Source: an uncultured Pelagibacteraceae bacterium (GTDB taxonomy: Bacteria; Pseudomonadota; Alphaproteobacteria; Pelagibacterales; Pelagibacteraceae). Taken from it: a stretch of DNA of 64,000 bases. The notes under the pieces were generated by a model. It saw nothing but the letters and a program-made list of their open reading frames with translations, was not told the origin of the DNA and searched no databases. Both the position numbers and the translations under genes were made by a program. The DNA is taken from positions 1 to 64,000 of the forward strand of contig CACLDE010000001.1 in assembly GCA_902605645.1 (NCBI GenBank). The letters are read 5' to 3'. The number at the start of each line of letters is the position of its first letter. Within the stretch, counting starts at the first letter, position 1. Below are positions 51,963-60,120 of the stretch, in pieces.

Positions 51963-52793
51963 TTAAATAGTTTTTGTAACAACGCACCAATATTTTGGGT
52001 ATTTTCTTTTTAATTTGGTAATAGCAAAATTTGCAGTTTTTTTTGATTTAAAAACTCCATAACAGGCTGATCCAGATCCAGTCATTCTAGAAAAAATACA
52101 ACCTTTTTGCTCAGAAATCGATAAAATTAATTGAAAAATTTTTGGATATTTTTTTTCTACTAATTCTTGTAGATCATTGTGATCTTTTTTTAATATCTCA
52201 ATAAATTTCTTTCTATTAATTTTTTTATTATAAATATTACTTGATGGTCTGCTAAAATTTTTAACCATTTTATATATTCTTTTTGTTTCACAATTTATGT
52301 TAGGAAAAATGATCAAAACATATGAATTAATATTATTTTTGGTTTTGAAAACTTTTTTAATTTTTTTTTGAAATGTATTTTTATTTAAAAAAAGTCTGAA
52401 ATCAGATCCAATTTTTTCCTCAAAAATGTTAATCATCTTTTTATTAATTCTTTTATTGAAAAAATACTTAGCAATACTACAAGAGTTACTAGTTCCGCCT
52501 CCGAGGCCGGCATAAACAGGAATGTTTTTTTTAACAATAATCTTGTGGAAGCCTTTTATAATCTTATTTCTTTTTAGTAATTGTACTGTATCTTTTACTG
52601 TATTTTTTTTTAAGTTAATTTGATCTTTAAATTTGCCAGTGAAAATAATTTTATCTCTTTTATTTTTTCTTATCTCAATTTCATCAGATAATGCAACTAA
52701 AGTCGAATTAGTCTCAATATTGTGCATTCCATTTTTTAATTTGTTTAAAACTCTCAGTGATAAATTTATTTTGGAAAAAGATTTTAATTTCAT
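51963..52793 (-). CDS. ispE: 4-diphosphocytidyl-2-C-methyl-D-erythritol kinase
   Basis: GHMP kinase: SFSKINLSLRVL, VYAGLGGGTSNS, MTGSGSACYGVF. Confidence 0.93.
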   Translation of the reverse strand: MKLKSFSKINLSLRVLNKLKNGMHNIETNSTLVALSDEIEIRKNKRDKIIFTGKFKDQINLKKNTVKDTVQLLKRNKIIKGFHKIIVKKNIPVYAGLGGGTSNSCSIAKYFFNKRINKKMINIFEEKIGSDFRLFLNKNTFQKKIKKVFKTKNNINSYVLIIFPNINCETKRIYKMVKNFSRPSSNIYNKKINRKKFIEILKKDHNDLQELVEKKYPKIFQLILSISEQKGCIFSRMTGSGSACYGVFKSKKTANFAITKLKRKYPKYWCVVTKTI

Positions 52794-54511
52794 TAATTTA
52801 CAGAAGATGGACCATTCAATATTTTTTTATTAATTTTATTTTTAAGATCAACATCTGTATCATCCAAATTTAATACGTATTTCCAATAATATCTGGCCTG
52901 CAATTTTTTTCCATTCATCCAAAGAATATCAGCAAAATGGTCATTAACTATAGGATCGGATGGCATAAGTTGAACAGCCTTTTTTAAATATTCTTTGGCT
53001 TCTTTATATCTTTTTAATTTGTATAAAGCCCATCCTAATGAGTCAGTTATATAACCATCATTAGATCGTAACTGATTTGCTTTCTTTAACATTTCTAAAG
53101 ATTTTTCTATCTTAATTCCTTTTTCAATCCAACTATATGCTAAATAATTTATGACATATGCTTGATTTGGTTTCGCCTCAAGCGAGTCCAAAAAATCTTT
53201 TTCAGCTTTCGTCCAATTTTTCGTTTGCTCATATGCTATACCTCTTCCATCTTTGGCCTTAGGATATAATTCATGAGATTGAGAAATATTTTGCAACACA
53301 TTTGAATAAAACTTAATAGATTTTTCAAATTTTTCATTGTTTTTTAAAAATTGAGCAAAATCATAGGTTTGATAAACGTTTGGAGAATTTAAATTTTTAT
53401 AACTTTTTTCTAAAAATATTACAACTTCTTCTGTTTTTAACTTTTCTAAATCTATTAAAGCAATTTGCTTTGAAGAATACCAGCTATAATTTGCTCCAAA
53501 CTTTTTTAATAGAACATAAATTTTTTTAGCACGTTGATAATCTTTGGTTCTTACAAAATTTTCAGCAAGCAATGTATTATAAGAAAAGAAGTTTTGGTTT
53601 AAATATTTTGCTAAGTTTATATAAAAGTTCGACAACGAATAAAAACTTTGTGATGATAGTGCATTAGCTGTTATATAGAGTAACTCAGCAATTATGTTAG
53701 AGATATTTTTACATTCAAAATTATTTTGTAAATAATTTTGTTTTTTTGATTGAATATCGGAATAAAGTTGATTTAGTAATAGATTTCTTGGATGATCAAA
53801 TAATTTTTCTTTTAAAATGATTTTTGCTTTTTTGGGTAAGTTTTTTTTTAACAAATAATTGCTATAAAAAAATGTATATCTTGAAAAATCAGTAGTTTTA
53901 TCGTTAATTAAATTTTGAAAATCTGTTTCTACATTGGCAGTATTAAAGTAACAATTAAGAAAAACATTATTAATTTTTTTTATATTTTTGTACTTAGGAC
54001 TTATTAATTCAAACTTCTCCATAGCTTCTTCGTGACTCAATTTTAATTTTTCAATTTGTACCCAGCTAAATATAATTCGGCTTAACAATTCTTCTAAAGA
54101 TGTGTAATTACTTTTGTCAATTGAGGCTAAAATATTATAAGCTTTATTAAAATCATTATTGTTTATAAATTTGGTTATAATTACAAGATCGCTTTGAAAA
54201 AAATTCATTTCTTTTGTTTTAAGTTTTTTTGAATAATTAAAAGCCTCATTTATTTTGAAACTATTTACTAAAGTTTCAATAAACGACTGGGAATATTTAG
54301 AGTGATTATCTTCAAGATTTCCAAGTTTTTTAAAAAAGTTATAAGACTCATCATACTTATTATTCTTCAAAGAAAGAATACCTGAAAAATAATTCGAAAC
54401 TGAGTCTCCTCTATTATGCTTTTCTAAACTAAAACTAGAACTAGTTAATAACAATGCGTTTAAAAAGAAAATTTGTATAATTAATTTATTTAGTTTAGAA
54501 AAATTATTCAT
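52793..54511 (-). CDS. Tetratricopeptide-repeat protein with N-terminal signal/anchor
   Basis: Multiple TPR units, e.g. AYVINYLAYSWIEKGIKIEKSLEMLKKANQLRSNDGYITDSLGWALYKLKRYKEAKEYLKKAVQLMPSDPIVNDHFADILW. Confidence 0.88.
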   Translation of the reverse strand: MNNFSKLNKLIIQIFFLNALLLTSSSFSLEKHNRGDSVSNYFSGILSLKNNKYDESYNFFKKLGNLEDNHSKYSQSFIETLVNSFKINEAFNYSKKLKTKEMNFFQSDLVIITKFINNNDFNKAYNILASIDKSNYTSLEELLSRIIFSWVQIEKLKLSHEEAMEKFELISPKYKNIKKINNVFLNCYFNTANVETDFQNLINDKTTDFSRYTFFYSNYLLKKNLPKKAKIILKEKLFDHPRNLLLNQLYSDIQSKKQNYLQNNFECKNISNIIAELLYITANALSSQSFYSLSNFYINLAKYLNQNFFSYNTLLAENFVRTKDYQRAKKIYVLLKKFGANYSWYSSKQIALIDLEKLKTEEVVIFLEKSYKNLNSPNVYQTYDFAQFLKNNEKFEKSIKFYSNVLQNISQSHELYPKAKDGRGIAYEQTKNWTKAEKDFLDSLEAKPNQAYVINYLAYSWIEKGIKIEKSLEMLKKANQLRSNDGYITDSLGWALYKLKRYKEAKEYLKKAVQLMPSDPIVNDHFADILWMNGKKLQARYYWKYVLNLDDTDVDLKNKINKKILNGPSSVN

Positions 54512-54617
54512 AATGTCTAAAAATATAAATATCAAATTAACAAAATTAGTAAAATACTATAGTTTAATTAATCACAATTTAATCCTTAATAATAAGTCAA
54601 TAAATAGATACAATAAA

Positions 54618-55208
54618 ATGCAACCTGATATTCAAAAAAACATAGCTAAAGGTTTAAAAAAACTTAGAGAGGAAATAAACGATATTAAAGATTGCAAGTT
54701 AAAAGAGAACGCCTCTAATCTCGTATTTTCAGATGGAAATCCTAATTCAAAAATCATGATAATTGGGGAGGGTCCAGGAGCTAACGAGGACAAAGAGGGT
54801 CTACCGTTTGTAGGAAGAGCGGGACAACTTTTGGATAAAATGCTCCATGCTATTAATTTAAATCGTGAAAAGGTTTATATTACAAATGTTGTAAATTATA
54901 GACCTCCTGAAAATAGAAAACCTTCAGAAAAAGAGGTAGAGAGATACTTGCCTTACCTCAAAAGACATATTGGAATTATAAAACCAAATATTATTTTACT
55001 TTTAGGCAGCACAGCGATGAATGCTATTTTAGGAAATACTGATGTTATTTCGAAAATGAGAGGAAAGTGGCATGAAATCGAGATTAATAAGTTAAAGATA
55101 TATTGCATGGTGTCCTTTCATCCAGCATATCTTTTAAGACAACCAGACCAAAAAAAATTCTCTTGGATAGACTTAAAGATGATAAGAGAAAAATTAAAGA
55201 AATTTTAA
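54618..55208 (+). CDS. Family-4-like uracil-DNA glycosylase
   Basis: MIIGEGPGANEDKEGLPFVGRAGQLLDKML, VVNYRPPENRKP, VSFHPAYLLRQP; start could be 54513 in the ORF track. Confidence 0.92.
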   Translation: MQPDIQKNIAKGLKKLREEINDIKDCKLKENASNLVFSDGNPNSKIMIIGEGPGANEDKEGLPFVGRAGQLLDKMLHAINLNREKVYITNVVNYRPPENRKPSEKEVERYLPYLKRHIGIIKPNIILLLGSTAMNAILGNTDVISKMRGKWHEIEINKLKIYCMVSFHPAYLLRQPDQKKFSWIDLKMIREKLKKF

Positions 55209-55211
55209 AAT

Positions 55212-55784
55212 TTGAAAAAATACAAAATTATTGCAGGTGTTGATGAAGTTGGGAGGGGATGCCTAGCTGGGCCAGTTGTTTCCGCAGCTGTAATTTTAAA
55301 AAAAGGTGCTAAAATAAAAAACTTAAAAGACTCAAAAAAACTAACTTTTAAACAAAGAATAAAAATATCAAAAGATATTGAAAATAACTCTATATTTTCA
55401 ATTGGAGTGGCTTCGGTAAAAGAAATTGAAAAATTAAATATTTTACAAGCATCACTATTATCTATGAAAAGAGCTATTTTAAGTTTATCTAAAAAACCAA
55501 ATTTGGTGTTAGTAGATGGTATTTTTGCACCGAAAGTTTTGAATAAATGTAAGACTGTAATTAAAGGAGATGAAAAAATAAAATGTATCAGCGCTGCTTC
55601 TATACTGGCTAAGGTTTATAGAGATAAAATAATGATTAGAATGTCAAAAAAATTTAAAAACTACTCTTGGAATAAAAACTTTGGCTATGGGACTAAAGAA
55701 CATATTATGGGATTAAAAAAGTATGGTTTAACCGCAATGCATAGAAATAATTTTAAACCCATACACAAGATGTTGTTAAAATAA
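55212..55784 (+). CDS. rnhB: Ribonuclease HII
   Basis: IAGVDEVGRGCLAGPVVSAAVIL, SKKLT, SAASILAKVYRD, GYGTKEH; TTG start. Confidence 0.96.
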   Translation: MKKYKIIAGVDEVGRGCLAGPVVSAAVILKKGAKIKNLKDSKKLTFKQRIKISKDIENNSIFSIGVASVKEIEKLNILQASLLSMKRAILSLSKKPNLVLVDGIFAPKVLNKCKTVIKGDEKIKCISAASILAKVYRDKIMIRMSKKFKNYSWNKNFGYGTKEHIMGLKKYGLTAMHRNNFKPIHKMLLK

Positions 55785-55832
55785 TTTTAATCAAACTAAA
55801 AACCTTTTTTTTCACGTAAAAATAATTGACCT

Positions 55833-55857
55833 GAGATTCAATTTAAGGTTGAATCTC
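55833..55857. promoter_or_regulatory. Inverted repeat with two GANTC sites immediately upstream of ccrM
   Basis: GAGATTCAA-TTTAAGG-TTGAATCTC; 9-bp perfect arms, GATTC and GAATC sites, ends 3 nt before ATG at 55861. Confidence 0.75.
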
Positions 55858-55860
55858 TTA

Positions 55861-56934
55861 ATGTTTAAATTTCATAACAAAATTATAAACGGAGATTCCT
55901 TAAAAGAATTAAAAAAAATTCCTTCTAATTCTTTTGACTTAGTTTTTGCCGACCCTCCTTACAATATGCAAATCGGAGAAAAGTTAACTCGTCCAGATGC
56001 AAGTAAAGTAAATGGAGTTAACGATAAATGGGATCAATTTAACAGCTTTAAACATTATGATGATTTCTGTAAAGCATGGCTAACTGAATGTAAAAGAATT
56101 TTGAAAAACAGCGGAAGCATTTGGGTAATAGGTTCTTATCATAATATTTTTCGTTTGGGTTATCACTTACAAAATTTAAACTATTGGCTCCTTAATGATG
56201 TGATTTGGAGAAAAAACAATCCGATGCCTAATTTTAGAGGTACTCGATTTACTAATGCTCATGAAACTCTTATTTGGGCATCAAAAAATAAAAAATCAAA
56301 ATATACATTTAATTATCAATCTCTTAAGTGTTTGAATGATGATTTACAAATGAGATCTGATTGGACATTTCCAATCTGCAATGGAAAAGAGAGATTAAAG
56401 AAAAATGGAAAAAAAGTACATTCTACTCAAAAACCAGAAGCACTACTTCATAGAATTATATTAGCTACTACAAATAAGGGTGATAGCATTTTTGACCCTT
56501 TTTTAGGTACAGGAACAACAGCTGTAGTAGCAAAAAAACTAGGAAGAAATTACTGCGGAATAGAAAAAGAAAAAAAATATTTTAAAGCAGCTGATGATAG
56601 AATTAAAAAAACTAAGGTTATTGATAATAGTTATCTTGATACAATTAAAAATAATAAATCTAAACCCAGAATACCTTTTGGCTCACTAGTAGAATTAGGC
56701 TTATTAAAGCCTGGAACTTCACTATTTGATGAAAAGAAAAAAATTAATGCAAAAATCATGGCAGATGGGAGCATAAAATACAAAGAGTCTGAAGGTTCGA
56801 TCCATAAAGTTGCCGCAAAAATAGTGGGCTCAGATAGCTGTAATGGCTGGACTTACTGGCACTGTAATTTTAATGGTTCAATAGTTTTAATTGATAGTCT
56901 GAGACAAAATTTTATTGCAGAAAAACAGATTTAG
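55861..56934 (+). CDS. ccrM: Adenine-specific DNA methyltransferase, CcrM-type (predicted GANTC)
   Basis: VFADPPYNMQ, DPFLGTGTTAVVAKKLGRNYCGIE, C-terminal extension LGLLKPGTSLFD...GSIHKVAAKIVGSDSCNGWTYWH. Confidence 0.92.
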   Translation: MFKFHNKIINGDSLKELKKIPSNSFDLVFADPPYNMQIGEKLTRPDASKVNGVNDKWDQFNSFKHYDDFCKAWLTECKRILKNSGSIWVIGSYHNIFRLGYHLQNLNYWLLNDVIWRKNNPMPNFRGTRFTNAHETLIWASKNKKSKYTFNYQSLKCLNDDLQMRSDWTFPICNGKERLKKNGKKVHSTQKPEALLHRIILATTNKGDSIFDPFLGTGTTAVVAKKLGRNYCGIEKEKKYFKAADDRIKKTKVIDNSYLDTIKNNKSKPRIPFGSLVELGLLKPGTSLFDEKKKINAKIMADGSIKYKESEGSIHKVAAKIVGSDSCNGWTYWHCNFNGSIVLIDSLRQNFIAEKQI

Positions 56935-58061
56935 TTTTTATAGACTCTCCCTAAATAAGAATTAATAAAACCCTTTCTTTTAATTAAAAATTTCATTGAA
57001 AAGTTTCTAATCATCTGCATAAATTTACTTGAAAGATGAAATATAAAAAAATTAAGGTTTGATCTTCTTCTTACTATTTTCGCTCTTTTTGACCTTTCTT
57101 GAAAATAAATATTTTGTATATCCCCTCTTTCGTTTTTGATTAGATTAAATAATTCATAGGCGCTTTCTATAGATTGCCCTGCGCCTTGAGCTAATGTTGG
57201 TAAAAAACCATTGAATGCATCACCAATATATAAAACTTTACTATTAGTTGAAGGAAGTATTTTAGGAGTTGCATATAACGGCCAAGATTTTAAATCTTCT
57301 TCAAAAGCTTTTTCTAAATTAGGATTTTGTTTCACAACTTTATCTAGCAAAATTTTGATGTCAGTATCTTTTTTCTTATGTCTCAATATACAAACAAAGT
57401 TAAGCTCTTTTTTTTTATTAATTGGGTAAATAACTAAGTGACAATTATTACCCATCATCAAACTAACTTTGGATTGATCAATTTCTAATCCTGATTTTGA
57501 CCTAAGAATTGTCCTTATTGCGATAGCATTTTTAAAAACTGGTTTATTTATTTTCTTTTCAAAAAATGTACGTGTATTAGAAAAAATTCCATCTGCACCA
57601 ACTACGTAATCTACAAGGTCATTTGTATTATCATCAAATTTAATGAGAACTTTTCCCTTTAATTCAGAAACCTCTTTAATTCTTTTTCCAAATCTAATGT
57701 GCTGGGTGTAGATATCATCTTTTAAAAATTCAATTAAAGTAGATCTCTGTAATGTTGTATACTTGTTGTCATTTATATTAAATTGCATCAGATCTAAATC
57801 ACATATTTTTTTGTTTTGAATATTGTAAATATCGACGCCTTTTGGATGATATAATTGTTCATTAATAATTTTAGTAAAGTTTATTTCATTTAAAATTTTA
57901 ATACTATTAATTGAGAGTTGTATGCCATAACCCTCATCTAGAGGAAGGCTTTCGTTTTTTTCATAAACCATAAAGTCATGATTTTTATCCTTATATAAAA
58001 AATTTGCTAAAGTTAAACCAGCAATCCCAGATCCAATAATTGCAATTTTTTTTTTCATCAA
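56931..58061 (-). CDS. FAD-dependent monooxygenase (UbiH/aromatic hydroxylase-like)
   Basis: IAIIGSGIAGLTLANFLY, VVGADGIFSNTR, YIGDAFNGFLPTLAQGAGQSIESAYEL. Confidence 0.88.
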   Translation of the reverse strand: MMKKKIAIIGSGIAGLTLANFLYKDKNHDFMVYEKNESLPLDEGYGIQLSINSIKILNEINFTKIINEQLYHPKGVDIYNIQNKKICDLDLMQFNINDNKYTTLQRSTLIEFLKDDIYTQHIRFGKRIKEVSELKGKVLIKFDDNTNDLVDYVVGADGIFSNTRTFFEKKINKPVFKNAIAIRTILRSKSGLEIDQSKVSLMMGNNCHLVIYPINKKKELNFVCILRHKKKDTDIKILLDKVVKQNPNLEKAFEEDLKSWPLYATPKILPSTNSKVLYIGDAFNGFLPTLAQGAGQSIESAYELFNLIKNERGDIQNIYFQERSKRAKIVRRRSNLNFFIFHLSSKFMQMIRNFSMKFLIKRKGFINSYLGRVYKN

Positions 58062-59056
58062 AATAAAACTGAAACTTGTTTAAATATTTTTTTTGTAAAT
58101 GTGGGAATAAATTCATTATTCTTTTTAATAGAGTACCAAGAGTAATTATTTGGTATATTTTTTGAGAACTGATAATATAAATTAATATTTAATTTTTTAT
58201 TTGAGATAGAATTTTTATATTTTGACAGCAATTTCCAATTTTTGAACGATCTATTATTTTTAATACTTTCTATTTTTGGCAAATTAAACTCATTTAAAAA
58301 ACCTAAATTATTTTTTTTAGTTAAAGCTATTTCACCTTTCTTAGATAAATAACAAAAAATATTTATATTTTTATTAATTATTTCTTTTTTTATGTTTTTG
58401 ATTTTTCTTTTAGATTTATAAAATTTACAATTTTTTTTAATAGGGCATATGCCACATTTTGGAGTTTTAGAATTACAAATTAAGGCTCCGAACTCCATCA
58501 TCGCTTCCACAAGGTCTGAGTTTCTTTTGGTATTTAATATATTTTTTTTATTTTTAGTTATAAAATATTCAAAATCTATTTTGCTCACCTCTATGTTTAA
58601 TATTCTTGAAATAACCCTTTTCACATTGCCATCTAAAGCAATGGTTGGTTTGTTATAAATCAAAGCTGCTAAAACATTCGAGGTATAATCGCCAACACCT
58701 GGTAAAGATTTTATCTTATCTATTTCTCTCGGAAGTTTAGAATGATATTTTTTTACTAAAATTTTTGATGTAGCTAAAAGATTTCTAGCCCTCCGGTAAT
58801 ATCCTAATCCCTCCCATAACTTTAAAATTTTCTTCTCACTTGTTTTAGACAAAGAGTCCAGATTACGAAATTTTTTTGTGAATTTTTCAAAAAAAGGTAT
58901 TACGGTTTTTACTTGTGTCTGTTGCAACATAAATTCACTTAAAACTCGATAATATAGCTGATTAGTTGATCTTTTACCAACACGCCAAGGCAAAGTGCGC
59001 TTGTTATTATCATACCAAGCTAAAATTTTTTTTGTTAAGTTAAACTTTATATGCAT
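58058..59056 (-). CDS. mutY: A/G-specific adenine DNA glycosylase MutY
   Basis: LPWRVGKRSTNQLYYRVLSEFMLQQTQV, LPGVGDYTSNVLAAL HhH, 4Fe-4S ligands CNSKTPKCGICPIKKNC. Confidence 0.96.
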   Translation of the reverse strand: MHIKFNLTKKILAWYDNNKRTLPWRVGKRSTNQLYYRVLSEFMLQQTQVKTVIPFFEKFTKKFRNLDSLSKTSEKKILKLWEGLGYYRRARNLLATSKILVKKYHSKLPREIDKIKSLPGVGDYTSNVLAALIYNKPTIALDGNVKRVISRILNIEVSKIDFEYFITKNKKNILNTKRNSDLVEAMMEFGALICNSKTPKCGICPIKKNCKFYKSKRKIKNIKKEIINKNINIFCYLSKKGEIALTKKNNLGFLNEFNLPKIESIKNNRSFKNWKLLSKYKNSISNKKLNINLYYQFSKNIPNNYSWYSIKKNNEFIPTFTKKIFKQVSVLF

Positions 59057-59536
59057 AAAAAAATTAATAATAGTTTAAGTAAAAATTTCATTCAAGGGCT
59101 TAGACCTTTATCTAACACTTTGCCTTCTCAAATAAAAAAAGTTTTAAAGAAAAATGGTTTCAACTTAGCTTCTATTGTTGATAATTGGACTAAAATTATA
59201 GGAAATGAAATTTCAAACAAATGTTATCCCATTAATATTAAGGCTCAAAACAACTCGAAAGATGTAATTTTAATACTTAATGTAATACATGGCAAAGAGA
59301 TCGATATTGAATATAATAAAAAAAATATAATTGACAAAATTAACTCATATTTCGGCTATACTTTTATCAAAAAAATTCAAGTAAAGATAATTAATATGAA
59401 ATTTGAAGATCCTTTTAAAAATCAAATTACAAAAAAAAATAAAAAAAATTTGGACATCAACTTAAAAAAGATTGAAAATATCAATTTAAAAACTAAATTG
59501 GAAAAGTTAATTGATGCGTTTAATGAAAAAAAGTAA
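59051..59536 (+). CDS. DUF721 (DciA-like) family protein
   Basis: LPSQIKKVLKKNGFNLASIVDNWTKIIGNEISNKCYPINIK resembles DUF721; between mutY and dsbA/smc. Confidence 0.75.
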   Translation: MHKKINNSLSKNFIQGLRPLSNTLPSQIKKVLKKNGFNLASIVDNWTKIIGNEISNKCYPINIKAQNNSKDVILILNVIHGKEIDIEYNKKNIIDKINSYFGYTFIKKIQVKIINMKFEDPFKNQITKKNKKNLDINLKKIENINLKTKLEKLIDAFNEKK

Positions 59537-60116
59537 ATTTGTTTTTTTTATAATACCTATTTTATTTCAACTATTTTCATTCACGGTAGTTTTTGGTGAA
59601 ATCCTAAAAATTGGTGATGAAAATGCTAAGATTACCGTTAAAGTTTTTTCTTCTTTGACTTGTCCACACTGTGCTTCATTTCATGAAAAAATTTTTGAAA
59701 GTTTAAAAAAAAACTACATTGATAAAAATAAAGTAAAATTTGAACATCACGCTTTTCCCTTAGATTTAGCTGCTCTCAATGCAGAAAAAATAGTAAGGTG
59801 CGCTTCAAGCCCGGAAGAAAAATTTGAACTTTTAACTAAATTATACAATAAGCAATCAAAATGGGCAGTAGGCTCTGATATCAAAAAAATTAATGAATTT
59901 CTTATTAAAATCGGATATGATTCTAAAATTAGCGAAAGCAATCTCAGAAAATGTTTAGATGATGAAAAAAAACAAGAATTTATTTTAAATGAGAGAATTG
60001 CAGCTCAAAAGGAATATAATATAAGATCTACCCCCACCATTTATATTAATGATAAGAAATATGAGGATAAGCACGAATTCAAATCTTTCAAAAAACAGAT
60101 AGATAAATTATTATAA
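59511..60116 (+). CDS. DsbA-family thioredoxin-fold periplasmic protein
   Basis: Signal peptide, VFSSLTCPHCASFHEKIF (CPHC), RSTPTIYINDKKY. Confidence 0.9.
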   Translation: MMRLMKKSKFVFFIIPILFQLFSFTVVFGEILKIGDENAKITVKVFSSLTCPHCASFHEKIFESLKKNYIDKNKVKFEHHAFPLDLAALNAEKIVRCASSPEEKFELLTKLYNKQSKWAVGSDIKKINEFLIKIGYDSKISESNLRKCLDDEKKQEFILNERIAAQKEYNIRSTPTIYINDKKYEDKHEFKSFKKQIDKLL

Positions 60117-60120
60117 CAGT

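Noticed and set aside
51810-52013. 67-aa plus-strand ORF with GALGFEPRMVVPKTTALPLGYAP
   Set aside because: Classic translation artefact of the antisense of a tRNA gene; overlaps tRNA-Gln and ispE 3' end
55861-56934. Restriction-modification system
   Set aside because: Methyltransferase has the CcrM-type C-terminal extension and neighbours rnhB and a monooxygenase; no endonuclease gene nearby, so orphan cell-cycle methylase is more likely
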